A stretch of DNA of 20,497 bases. Origin: DATGLE01 sp035294325. GTDB taxonomy: Bacteria; Chloroflexota; Ktedonobacteria; Ktedonobacterales; Ktedonobacteraceae. The DNA lies in contig DATGLE010000079.1 in the NCBI GenBank assembly GCA_035294325.1, positions 1 to 20,497 on the forward strand, read 5' to 3'. The notes under the pieces were generated by a model. That model did not search any database. It saw nothing but the letters and a program-made list of their open reading frames with translations, and was not told the DNA's origin. Shown in pieces: positions 13,739-20,497 of this stretch. Positions within the stretch are counted from its first letter, which is position 1. Each line of letters begins with the position of its first letter. The position numbers and the translations under genes are program-made.

Positions 13739-15484
13739 CTATACCATTCTCGCCTGCGCGGCCTCCTCCAGACCGAGCGCCCTGATCGCATTCTCGCGCA
13801 GGACGAACTTCTGGACCTTGCCGCTGGCCGTCATCGGGTAAGCGTCGACGAACTGGAAGTAGCGCGGGATCTTCTGGTGGCTGATGCGGCCTGTGCAGAA
13901 GGCGCGCAGTTCTTCCTCGTCGAGTTGCTCGCCCTCTTTGGGCCGCACCACGGCCAGCAGTTCCTCGCCGAAGAACCTGTCGGGCACGCCCACCACATAC
14001 GCGTCGGCGACTTTAGGGTGACGCACCAGGAACTCCTCGATCTCGCGGGGGAAAATATTCTCGCCGCCGCGAATCACCATCTCTTTGAGGCGGCCAACGA
14101 TATTGACATAGCCGTGGGCGTCCATCGTCGCCAGGTCGCCCGTATGCAGCCAGCCCTCGCTATCAATCGCTTCCGCCGTCTTATCCGGCATCTTATAGTA
14201 GCCCAGCATCACGAGGTAGCCGCGGCAGCATAGTTCGCCACGCTCCCCGCAGGGGACCACTTTGCCCGTAGCGGGGTTGATGATCTTCGTCTCGACGTGT
14301 GGCAGCGGGACACCTACGGTGGCGGACTTCAACTCGAACGTATCGCCGGGGAGCGTCAGGGTAATGGCCGCGCTCGACTCGGTTTGCCCGAAGACGATAG
14401 CGACATCGGCGCCCATGCGCTCCTTCACCTGCTCCATCAGATAGACCGGCACGGGAGCGCCGCCGCTCACAACCGATCTGAGCGAGGCGAGATCAAAGCT
14501 TGCGAAATCGGGATGCTGGAGCATCGCCAGCAGCATTGTCGGGACGCCACCGAAGGTCGTGCAGCGCTCGCTGCTGATAACCTGCAAGGCTTTGCGCGCA
14601 TCAAATGCGATCAAGGGGTGGAGTGTTGCGCCGGCATAGAGAGTGCCGAGCACGGCCAGGACGCAGCCTCCCACATGGAAGAAAGGCATCGCTGTACAGC
14701 CTCTATCTCCTTCGCGCTCGCCCCAGCGGCTCGCGAAGCCTGCCCCATTATTGACAATGCCGCGATGCGATAAAATAGCGCCTTTGGGAAAGCCAGTCGT
14801 GCCGGATGTGTACTGAATCATGGCCGCGTCCGACGGGCTGAGCGAGGACTGTCGCTCGCGTAGCTCGGCTGCACTGACGACTGCGCCGGATGCCACCATC
14901 TCGCGGAAGAGGGAAGGACGCCAATCGCTGTGCCCCGACAGGCCCGGCGGTGGCGAGCCAAGCAGGCAAACATAACGCAGCATGGGAAGACGTTCGCTGC
15001 TCACCGCGCCATAGTTCAGGCCGGGCGTAACCAGCATCCTGACGGTTTCGAGGCAATCGTGATCGCGCACGCGAGCCATAAAGAATAAAGCTACAACATC
15101 GCCCTGTTTCAGGACGTATTCCAGTTCGGCGGCGCGATAGGCAGGGTTGATCGTCACCAGCACCAGACCAGCTTTCGCGGCGCCCATCTGGAGCAGCAGC
15201 CATTCGGGCAGATTGGCTGACCAGACGGCGATATGCTCCCCTTTGCGCAGCCCCAGGGCCATCAATCCTCGTGCCACCTCGTCAGCGCGCTCACGATAGT
15301 CCCGATACGTCCAGCGAATGTCAAGGGTTCCGCCAGACTCCGGGTAACAGGAATAGACAACAGCCTCTCTGGTAGGAATTTCAGCGGCGCGACGGTCTAA
15401 AAGATCACCAACGGTTGTTTCAAGGAGTGGATCGCCAGAGGTCTCGGCCTGCCAGTAAGACAGGCCATCAGTGGTCATGCCCAT
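13739..15484 (-). CDS. Acyl-CoA ligase (AMP-binding family)
   Basis: A 581-residue member of the acyl-CoA synthetase (AMP-forming) family. It activates a carboxylic acid with ATP to an acyl-AMP and then to the CoA thioester. The P-loop motif YTSGTTGFPKGA (225-236), the adenine-site FGQTES (365-370), GWLHTGD (444-450), hinge GRLKEMVIRGGENIFP (464-479) and catalytic lysine K556 in TASGKVQK are all present. The start MGMTTDG at 15484 follows AGGAGGGCG at good spacing; a longer frame upstream lacks a ribosome site. The gene is divergent from the MaoC/SDR set, and the two together suggest fatty or aromatic acid use or modification. The substrate cannot be read from the sequence. Confidence 0.93.
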   Translation of the reverse strand: MGMTTDGLSYWQAETSGDPLLETTVGDLLDRRAAEIPTREAVVYSCYPESGGTLDIRWTYRDYRERADEVARGLMALGLRKGEHIAVWSANLPEWLLLQMGAAKAGLVLVTINPAYRAAELEYVLKQGDVVALFFMARVRDHDCLETVRMLVTPGLNYGAVSSERLPMLRYVCLLGSPPPGLSGHSDWRPSLFREMVASGAVVSAAELRERQSSLSPSDAAMIQYTSGTTGFPKGAILSHRGIVNNGAGFASRWGEREGDRGCTAMPFFHVGGCVLAVLGTLYAGATLHPLIAFDARKALQVISSERCTTFGGVPTMLLAMLQHPDFASFDLASLRSVVSGGAPVPVYLMEQVKERMGADVAIVFGQTESSAAITLTLPGDTFELKSATVGVPLPHVETKIINPATGKVVPCGERGELCCRGYLVMLGYYKMPDKTAEAIDSEGWLHTGDLATMDAHGYVNIVGRLKEMVIRGGENIFPREIEEFLVRHPKVADAYVVGVPDRFFGEELLAVVRPKEGEQLDEEELRAFCTGRISHQKIPRYFQFVDAYPMTASGKVQKFVLRENAIRALGLEEAAQARMV

Positions 15485-15584
15485 AAACGCCCTCCTGCAA
15501 TGAGAGAAAAGAGACATGTACATGGCGTTATTTAAGAAAACCGGTGATGCAACTCGTAACCAGAGTACGCCCTGAGAGGAAAGC

Positions 15585-15604
15585 TGTCAAGTCTTCTCTT
15601 GACA
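15585..15604. promoter_or_regulatory. TTGACA-containing palindrome, possible operator
   Basis: TGTCAAG (15585-15591) and CTTGACA (15598-15604) form a perfect 7-bp inverted repeat with a 6-nt centre. Each arm contains a consensus -35 box pointing outwards, one to the ligase and one to the dehydratase genes. Such a site could serve as a divergent promoter pair, an operator for a dimeric regulator, or both. Confidence 0.4.
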
Positions 15605-15628
15605 ATCCCTCTTGAGAAGTCAGATACT
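15599..15628 (+). promoter_or_regulatory. Candidate promoter of the dehydratase-reductase set
   Basis: TTGACA (15599-15604) is a perfect -35. GATACT (15623-15628) is a fair -10 at 18-nt spacing. The leader to the ATG at 15968 would be about 330 nt and would include both hairpin elements, which argues for caution. Confidence 0.35.
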
Positions 15629-15646
15629 GTTTTTACTGAGAGTGTA

Positions 15647-15753
15647 TCTGAAATTGGCATACTTGCTTCCTCGCGCCTGCGGCGCTCGCCGGATCTGGGG
15701 GATGGTGTGGGCCAATGCGCGCCGCACATTGGCCCACACCATCCCTGAGATCC
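15647..15753. repeat. Dispersed hairpin element, copy G1
   Basis: The conserved flank (about 15647-15690, ending GCGCCTGCGGCGCTCGCC) is followed directly by an inverted repeat: 15691-15717 with 15727-15753, 27 positions with one mismatch and one wobble, of which the inner 19 pairs are perfect. The loop is 9 nt. Its stem sequence is unrelated to that of copy G2 just to the right. Confidence 0.8.
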
Positions 15754-15764
15754 CCGGGTACGGC

Positions 15765-15868
15765 TCTGAAATAGACACAGTTGCTTGCTCGCGCCTGCGA
15801 CGCTTGCCAGAGATATTTTATTCTGGGAACAATGCGCGGAGCGCATTGTTCCCAGAATAAAATATCTC
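15765..15868. repeat. Dispersed hairpin element, copy G2
   Basis: A second flank (about 15765-15808, GCGCCTGCGACGCTTGCC near its end) follows in the same orientation as copy G1. It abuts a perfect 28-bp hairpin, 15810-15837 with 15841-15868, with a GGA loop and an AT-rich stem. Confidence 0.85.
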
Positions 15869-15967
15869 CTCTGTGCGGCGGAGCCGCGCGAACGCGCGGC
15901 GAGAGAGGGTGCGGACGCTGAGAATCAAGAGAGGCTCGTGTATTTGAAGAAGTAAAGGGAGAAGAGC

Positions 15968-16420
15968 ATGTTTGACAAAAGCAAAATTGGTCACAGCTTT
16001 GCCCCGTTTTCCATTGAGGTTGAGCGCTGCAAAATCCACGAACTGGCCCTCGCTATCGGTGATGATAACCCTGTTTACCACAGCCGCGAAGCTGCGCAGG
16101 CGGCGGGCTACAGGGATGTCCCCATGTTTCCGACGGCTCCCACTATGTTCTCATTCTGGGGGAATACGCACAACCTGAGTCAGATGACCGAACTGGGCAT
16201 AAATGTTATGCGCATCCTGCATGGCGAAGAGGAATACGAATATCTGGCCCCTATCTATCCCGGCGACGTGCTCACCGGCGTGACAACCCTTATCGATGGC
16301 AAATCGCGCCAGGGGAAAGACGGCTCCTCGATGGATATCCTCACCACCGAAACCCGCTATACCAACCAGAATAACCAGCCGGTATTGAATGCCAGGACAA
16401 CCTTTGTCGTGCGCGGATAA
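15968..16420 (+). CDS. MaoC-like dehydratase N-type (HadA/HadC-like hot-dog protein)
   Basis: A 150-residue single hot-dog domain of the MaoC_dehydrat_N (FAS1-DH) type, as in the non-catalytic partner subunits HadA and HadC of 3-hydroxyacyl-ACP dehydratases. Supporting stretches are CKIHELALAIGDDNPVYHS (26-44), AGYRDVPMFPTAPTMFSFWG (46-65) and EYLAPIYPGDVLTGVTTL (91-108). It lacks the full R-hydratase motif that its neighbour has. It starts at 15968 after AAAGGGAGA and is followed 29 nt later by the MaoC gene, an order matching HadA-HadB pairs. The pair would dehydrate 3-hydroxyacyl thioesters or hydrate enoyl thioesters. Confidence 0.82.
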   Translation: MFDKSKIGHSFAPFSIEVERCKIHELALAIGDDNPVYHSREAAQAAGYRDVPMFPTAPTMFSFWGNTHNLSQMTELGINVMRILHGEEEYEYLAPIYPGDVLTGVTTLIDGKSRQGKDGSSMDILTTETRYTNQNNQPVLNARTTFVVRG

Positions 16421-16449
16421 CGGCTTTAGTTTGACAAGGAGGTAGATCG

Positions 16450-16899
16450 ATGGCAACTAATATACAGGCTCCGGCGAAGCTCTATTTTGAGGATGTGCAG
16501 GTTGGAGACGAAATACCCAGGCTGGTGAAAGAGCCGATGACGCATCTGCGCCTGGTGCGCTATGCAGGTGCATCGGGGGACTTCAACCCGTTACATACCG
16601 ATCCGAAGATCGGCGAAGCGGTAGGCGTCGGGGGTATCATCGCTCACGGCATGCTGATTATGGGCTTCGTGGGCCAGATGCTGAGCGACTACGTAGGACC
16701 GACGGCGCTGCGCAAATTCAATGTGCGCTTCAAGGGCATGACGCGCCTGGGAGATGCTATTACCTGCACCGGTACAATTACCGACAAATATGAGGCCGGT
16801 GGCGAGGCGCGCATCAAGGGCAAAGTGCAGGCCACGGACCAGAACGGGGACGTTAAAGTTACCGGCACGTTCGAGGCCGCGCTGCCGCACCATGCCTGA
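16450..16899 (+). CDS. MaoC-like (R)-specific hydratase/dehydratase (HadB-like)
   Basis: A 149-residue hot-dog protein with the hydratase-2 motif YAGASGDFNPLHTDP (38-52), in which D44 and H49 are the expected catalytic pair, followed by GGIIAHGMLIMGFV (61-74). It is the catalytic partner expected for the HadA-like protein upstream. The ATG at 16450 follows AAGGAGG at ideal spacing. Downstream, 73 nt away, is the FabG-like reductase, so the set covers two consecutive steps (ketoreduction and dehydration, or their reverse) on acyl thioesters. The direction, synthesis or degradation, is not decided by the sequence. Confidence 0.9.
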   Translation: MATNIQAPAKLYFEDVQVGDEIPRLVKEPMTHLRLVRYAGASGDFNPLHTDPKIGEAVGVGGIIAHGMLIMGFVGQMLSDYVGPTALRKFNVRFKGMTRLGDAITCTGTITDKYEAGGEARIKGKVQATDQNGDVKVTGTFEAALPHHA

Positions 16900-16972
16900 A
16901 TGAACCGGGAAAGGGGGCCGGGCGCATGGTCCTCTTCAACCTGCCTATGATTATTGATGAGGAGAAGCCTTT

Positions 16973-17800
16973 ATGGGCATGCTTGATGGCAAAGTTGCTG
17001 TTATCACCGGATCCGGGCGCGGCATTGGCGCTGCTGCCGCCAGATTATTTGCATCCGAGGGCGCCTCGGTTGTGGTAAGTGATCTCGATGCCGCGCCCGC
17101 CGAGGAGACCGCCGCCGCCATTCGCCAGGCGGGCGGAAGGGCGCTCGTGGTGCCGGGCGACGTTACCGATGCCGACTTCCCCGCGCGGCTGATTAAAGAG
17201 ACGCTCGACGCCTTCGACGGCCTCGATATTATCGTCAACAACGCCGGCTATACCTGGGATGGCGTCATTCAGAAGATGACCGATAAGCAGTGGTACGCCA
17301 TGATCGATATTCACCTGACGGCGCCGTTCCGCATTTTGCGTGAAGCGTCGCAATATATTCGCGAGGCCGCCAAAAAGGAGCAGGAGACGCTGGGTCGTCC
17401 CAAAGCGCGAAAAGTAATCAATGTCTCGTCGGTCTCCGGCGTCTACGGCAATGCCGGGCAGGTTAACTACGCTGCCGGCAAGGCGGGCATTACGGGCGTG
17501 ACGAAAACGCTGGCGAAAGAATGGGGCCGCTACAATGTGCAGGTGAACTGTGTGTGCTATGGCTTCATCGATACGCGCCTGACGGCCTCCAAAGAGAAGG
17601 GTGAGACCATAGAGCGCGGCGGAGAGCAGGTTTCCCTCGGCGTGCCCGACCAGATGCGCCAGATCGGCACGATGATGATCCCCCTGGGGCGTCCCGGCAC
17701 GCCAGAGGAGGCGGCGGGGCCGATGCTCTTCCTGGCCTCCCCGCTCTCGGATTACGTCTCCGGCCACGTACTGGAAGTTACAGGCGGGCGCGTAGGATAA
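16973..17800 (+). CDS. Short-chain dehydrogenase/reductase (FabG-like)
   Basis: A 275-residue classical SDR with a Rossmann nucleotide motif TGSGRGIG (12-19), NNAG (89-92) and the catalytic S153...Y166...K170 with FabG-like spacing (VNYAAGKAGITG). The ending SDYVSGHVLEVTGGRVG is typical of ketoacyl reductases. An insertion (about 130-146, KKEQETLGRPKARK) before the serine strand is longer than in E. coli FabG and is seen in some acyl-CoA-linked SDRs. It starts at 16973 after GAGGAG and is probably the last gene of the MaoC-MaoC-SDR transcript, ending near the hairpin at 17824. Confidence 0.92.
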   Translation: MGMLDGKVAVITGSGRGIGAAAARLFASEGASVVVSDLDAAPAEETAAAIRQAGGRALVVPGDVTDADFPARLIKETLDAFDGLDIIVNNAGYTWDGVIQKMTDKQWYAMIDIHLTAPFRILREASQYIREAAKKEQETLGRPKARKVINVSSVSGVYGNAGQVNYAAGKAGITGVTKTLAKEWGRYNVQVNCVCYGFIDTRLTASKEKGETIERGGEQVSLGVPDQMRQIGTMMIPLGRPGTPEEAAGPMLFLASPLSDYVSGHVLEVTGGRVG

Positions 17801-17823
17801 CTCGCGCGGCGGAGGCGCGCCTG

Positions 17824-17928
17824 GAATAGAGCTGTATAGCCCGGGCGCGAAGCGCCCGGGCTATACAGCTCTATTCGGCGAGCGCCGCAGGCGCTCGCAA
17901 GAACCTGTGTCGGAAATCAGACAGACAC
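17824..17928. repeat. Dispersed hairpin element, copy H
   Basis: A perfect 25-bp hairpin (17824-17848 with 17852-17876, GAA loop) is followed by the conserved flank in reverse orientation (17877-17928, beginning GGCGAGCGCCGCAGGCGC). The left side (17802-17822, CTCGCGC...GGCGCGCC) partly resembles the same flank in forward orientation. The hairpin may terminate the SDR transcript, but no T-tract follows. Confidence 0.85.
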
Positions 17929-17973
17929 TTGAAAACCACGTTTGATGAAGGAAAGGTAAAGGTCCAGGTAACG

Positions 17974-20497
17974 GTGAAAGAAGCTGCGCTCGCTGCATTG
18001 AAGGCGCTGCTCCCGAAGGGGCAGGTATTTACCGACAGGACATCGCTCATTACCTATGAGGCCGATGGCGGCATAGATAAGGGCATGCCGGAGGCTGTCG
18101 TATTTCCCCGCAACGCCGAAGAGGTGAGCCGCCTTGTGCACTGGGCCGCCGAATATCGTATCCCCCTGGTCGCTCGCGGAGCAGGCACCGGCCTCTCCGG
18201 CGGAGCGGTGCCTGATCGGGGCGGCGTCATCGTCGAATTTGAGCGTATGAATCGCATCCTCGACGTTGATACGCAGGGCCGCAGCGCCGTGGTCGAGCCT
18301 GCGTTGATTAACCTGCGCCTGGATGAGCGTGTGAAGCCGCTGGGACTATATTTCCCACCCGATCCGGCCAGCCAGCGTGCATCAACCATCGGCGGTAATG
18401 TCGCGGAGAACGCGGGCGGGCCGCACTGCTTCAAATATGGCGTCACCACAAACTACATCACCGGCCTGCAAGTCGTTCTGGCAAACGGCGAACGCATACG
18501 CGTCGGCGGGCGTGCTCTCGACTATCCTGAATACGATCTCTGTGGCCTCATTACGGGAAGCGAGGGCATGCTCTGCCTGATCACTGCCATCACTGTGCGA
18601 CTGCTGCGCAACCCGCCAGGGGTGAAGACAATGCTGGCGATCTTCGATTCGCTGGAGCAGGCCGGCAACGCCGTTTCGGCGGTGATCGCCTCTGGTCTCG
18701 TGCCGGCGACGATGGAGATGATGGAGCAGCGCATTACCCGCATCATCGAACCTTTCGCGCATGCCGGCCTCCCGCTGGATGCGGGCGCTATTCTCCTCAT
18801 CGAAGTAGACGGCTATCCTGAGAGCCTGGATGCGCAGATAGACGAGATCGTCAAGATCCTGCAAGAGCACGGCGGCCATGATTTCCGCATTGCCAGCAAC
18901 GAAGAGGAGCGCGCCCGGATCTGGCTGGCGCGCAAGAGCGCGGGCGGCGCCGTCGCGCGTCTCTCTCCTGCTTACGTCACGATAGATGTTACCGTGCCGC
19001 GCAGCCAGTTGACCGGGGCGCTGCTGGAGGTCAATCGCGTCTGTGAACGTCACGGACTGAGCGTAGGACAGCTTATGCACGCCGGAGATGGCAATCTGCA
19101 TCCCATGATTCTGGTGCCCGACCCGGAGAATCGCGATCTGCTGGAGCGGGTGCATCGCGTCGGAGCTGAGATCGTCAAGATGAGCGTGGAGATGGGAGGT
19201 AGTCTGAGTGGCGAGCATGGCGTGGGCATCGAGAAGCGTGCATTCATGTCACTGATGCACACGCCGGACGAACTCATGACGATGTGGGATGTGAAGCAGG
19301 CGTTTGATCCCGATAATCTCTTCAACCCCGGCAAGGTCTTCCCACCGCCTGCCAGTGATGAGACGGGGCCGTTCGCGGGATACGCTCACCGCTCCGCCGG
19401 TGCCGGGCGCAACGAACCGGCACTGAGCGGGGAGACGTTCACACCAGCAACGGCGGAGGAGGCAGCTCAGGGCTTGCTGGCGCTGGCAAAGGCCGGCAAG
19501 CGCGTCTATATCGGCAATGCCTGGAGCGAGGCAGGTCATCCCCAGGCGGGAGTGAGGCTGGACACGGAAGCTCTGCGCGGCATTAAAACATACGCACCCG
19601 ACGATCTCTATATTACCGTCGGGGCCGGAACGCCGCTCGCCGAGATCCATGAATTTCTGTCTGCACGCAACAAGCGCGTTGCCCTGGCGTGGCCGTGGCC
19701 CGAAAGCACTATCGGTGGCCTCGTCTCGGCGAACATCAATGCGCCGCTGCGCATGCGCTTCGGCGCGCTGCGCGATCTCACGCTCTGTGCTACCGCAGCC
19801 CTGCCCGATGGCCGCGTAATTCGCACCGGGCGTCCCATCGTCAAGAACGTCGCCGGCTACGATTTAACCAAAGCCTTCATCGGCTCATACGGTACCCTGG
19901 GCCTGCTCACCGACATCACGCTCAAGCTGACCGTGCCCCGCGCCTGGCGCACCCTGCTCGTGCCGGTCGATGATCTGCGCTATGGGCTGATGTGGGCGCG
20001 CAGGATGCTGCCGCTCGCGCTCACCGCCTCGGCCATTGTGCTCTGCAAGGGCTATCAGGCTGTAGGCGTGCCGCAGAGCAGCTATCTGCTGGCCTACACC
20101 GCCGAGGGAATATTAGAGGATGTGCTGGCCGAGCTTGACCAGGTAGAACAGGCATTGCGTGCGGCGGGCGCTCCTGAACCAGCTATGGTAGAATATCCCA
20201 CCGGCACGGATATCTGGGCTGATCTGCTGCGACAGAACGATGGCTTGCAGGTGCGCGTCGCGCTACCCGTCAGGGATCTCCCTGTCTATGTGCAGGACCA
20301 CGCTGCGACGCTGACCGGGGGGCCGTTTATCGCCGATATCGGCAGTGGCTTTGTCTATGCCATCAAACAAGATGCGGCGCCCGGCGAGGCTCGCGCGTGG
20401 CTGGATGCGCTCCGGCAGCCTGCGCTGGCCGCCGAAGGCTATGCGGTGGCACTGACGGTGCCGCAGGCGTTGCGCGGAAAGATCGACCGCTGGGGCT
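17974..20497 (+). CDS. GlcD-GlcE fusion FAD-linked oxidoreductase, 3' end beyond window
   Basis: An open frame with no stop runs from 17974 to the right edge (841 codons seen). The first part, about residues 1-463, matches the GlcD/D-lactate dehydrogenase family: FAD-site ARGAGTGLSGG (67-77), ASTIGGNVAENAGG (from 136), HAGDGNLHP (from 369), GEHGVG (from 413) and FNPGKVF near its end. After a linker of about 25 residues, a second FAD_binding_4 module of the GlcE type follows (GETFTPATAEEA..., NVAGYDLTKAFIGSYGTLGLL from 625). In E. coli the D and E subunits of glycolate oxidase are separate proteins that oxidise glycolate to glyoxylate with an iron-sulfur GlcF; here they are one chain. The start is uncertain: GTG at 17974 fits family length, and an in-frame TTG at 17929 has no ribosome site. 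A GlcF-like gene may follow outside the window. Confidence 0.9.
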   Translation, partial: MKEAALAALKALLPKGQVFTDRTSLITYEADGGIDKGMPEAVVFPRNAEEVSRLVHWAAEYRIPLVARGAGTGLSGGAVPDRGGVIVEFERMNRILDVDTQGRSAVVEPALINLRLDERVKPLGLYFPPDPASQRASTIGGNVAENAGGPHCFKYGVTTNYITGLQVVLANGERIRVGGRALDYPEYDLCGLITGSEGMLCLITAITVRLLRNPPGVKTMLAIFDSLEQAGNAVSAVIASGLVPATMEMMEQRITRIIEPFAHAGLPLDAGAILLIEVDGYPESLDAQIDEIVKILQEHGGHDFRIASNEEERARIWLARKSAGGAVARLSPAYVTIDVTVPRSQLTGALLEVNRVCERHGLSVGQLMHAGDGNLHPMILVPDPENRDLLERVHRVGAEIVKMSVEMGGSLSGEHGVGIEKRAFMSLMHTPDELMTMWDVKQAFDPDNLFNPGKVFPPPASDETGPFAGYAHRSAGAGRNEPALSGETFTPATAEEAAQGLLALAKAGKRVYIGNAWSEAGHPQAGVRLDTEALRGIKTYAPDDLYITVGAGTPLAEIHEFLSARNKRVALAWPWPESTIGGLVSANINAPLRMRFGALRDLTLCATAALPDGRVIRTGRPIVKNVAGYDLTKAFIGSYGTLGLLTDITLKLTVPRAWRTLLVPVDDLRYGLMWARRMLPLALTASAIVLCKGYQAVGVPQSSYLLAYTAEGILEDVLAELDQVEQALRAAGAPEPAMVEYPTGTDIWADLLRQNDGLQVRVALPVRDLPVYVQDHAATLTGGPFIADIGSGFVYAIKQDAAPGEARAWLDALRQPALAAEGYAVALTVPQALRGKIDRWG

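Larger units (their letters stand above)
15485..15967. other. Divergent region with promoter-like palindrome and two repeat elements
   Basis: This 483-nt gap between the acyl-CoA ligase and the dehydratase genes has no gene that I can support. It contains the TGTCAAG/CTTGACA palindrome (15585-15604), a candidate promoter (15599-15628), two tandem copies of the dispersed hairpin element (about 15647-15753 and 15765-15868), and a further GC-rich palindromic stretch at 15871-15900. Confidence 0.65.

Noticed and set aside
15647..15868. Tandem repeats considered as a CRISPR array
   Set aside because: Only two flanks in tandem, the intervening sequence is itself a palindrome, spacing and repeat length are wrong, and no cas gene is nearby.

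Overview
The window is about 20.5 kb of a moderately GC-rich bacterial chromosome. It has compact coding on both strands, separated by intergenic gaps full of long, nearly perfect inverted repeats. Gene content and style fit an environmental, filamentous-type Chloroflexota; a Ktedonobacteria-like genome is my best guess. They include many single-domain response regulators, a CheA-like hybrid without a receptor gene, a GlcD-GlcE fusion and a lipoprotein PBP4. No rRNA or other marker settles the lineage, so it stays an inference.

Left part (1-3345). A minus-strand gene runs off the left edge. The plus strand then carries an AhpD/carboxymuconolactone-decarboxylase-like gene (414-935) interrupted by one in-frame TGA exactly where the second cysteine of the CxxC redox motif should be. 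A 7-bp hairpin sits about 20 nt downstream, which makes a CxxU selenoprotein plausible. A small helical protein (941-1183) follows 5 nt later. On the minus strand come a YtxH-like membrane-anchored small protein, a stand-alone receiver and a CmpX/MscS-related TM-helix protein.

Middle (3346-11154). ftsH (plus strand) converges on a minus-strand chemosensory-type operon: single receiver, then CheW, then a CheA-like protein with HPt, a degraded ATPase, CheW and a receiver. The convergent ftsH and CheA-like genes share one 36-bp perfect hairpin that contains both stop codons. Upstream of the receiver, also on the minus strand, a four-helix membrane protein overlaps a PhoR-type PAS/HisKA/HATPase sensor kinase.

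Right part (11155-20497). A lipoprotein-type D-Ala-D-Ala carboxypeptidase (peptidase S13) and a tRNA-Asn(GUU) gene with a clear promoter and rho-independent terminator lie on the minus strand. An acyl-CoA ligase (minus) is then divergent from a plus-strand set of two MaoC/hot-dog dehydratase-type proteins and a FabG-like reductase. Together they supply activation, hydration/dehydration and ketoacyl reduction steps of an acyl-CoA or acyl-ACP pathway. The window ends inside a long FAD oxidoreductase that fuses GlcD-like and GlcE-like halves.

Across the gaps, at least four copies of a roughly 45-bp flank ending near GCGCCTGCGGCGCTCGCC abut hairpins whose stems are almost perfect within a copy but unrelated between copies. 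This repeat family and the candidate UGA-recoded AhpD-like protein are the two most interesting items. No insertion sequence, transposase, CRISPR array or rRNA was seen.
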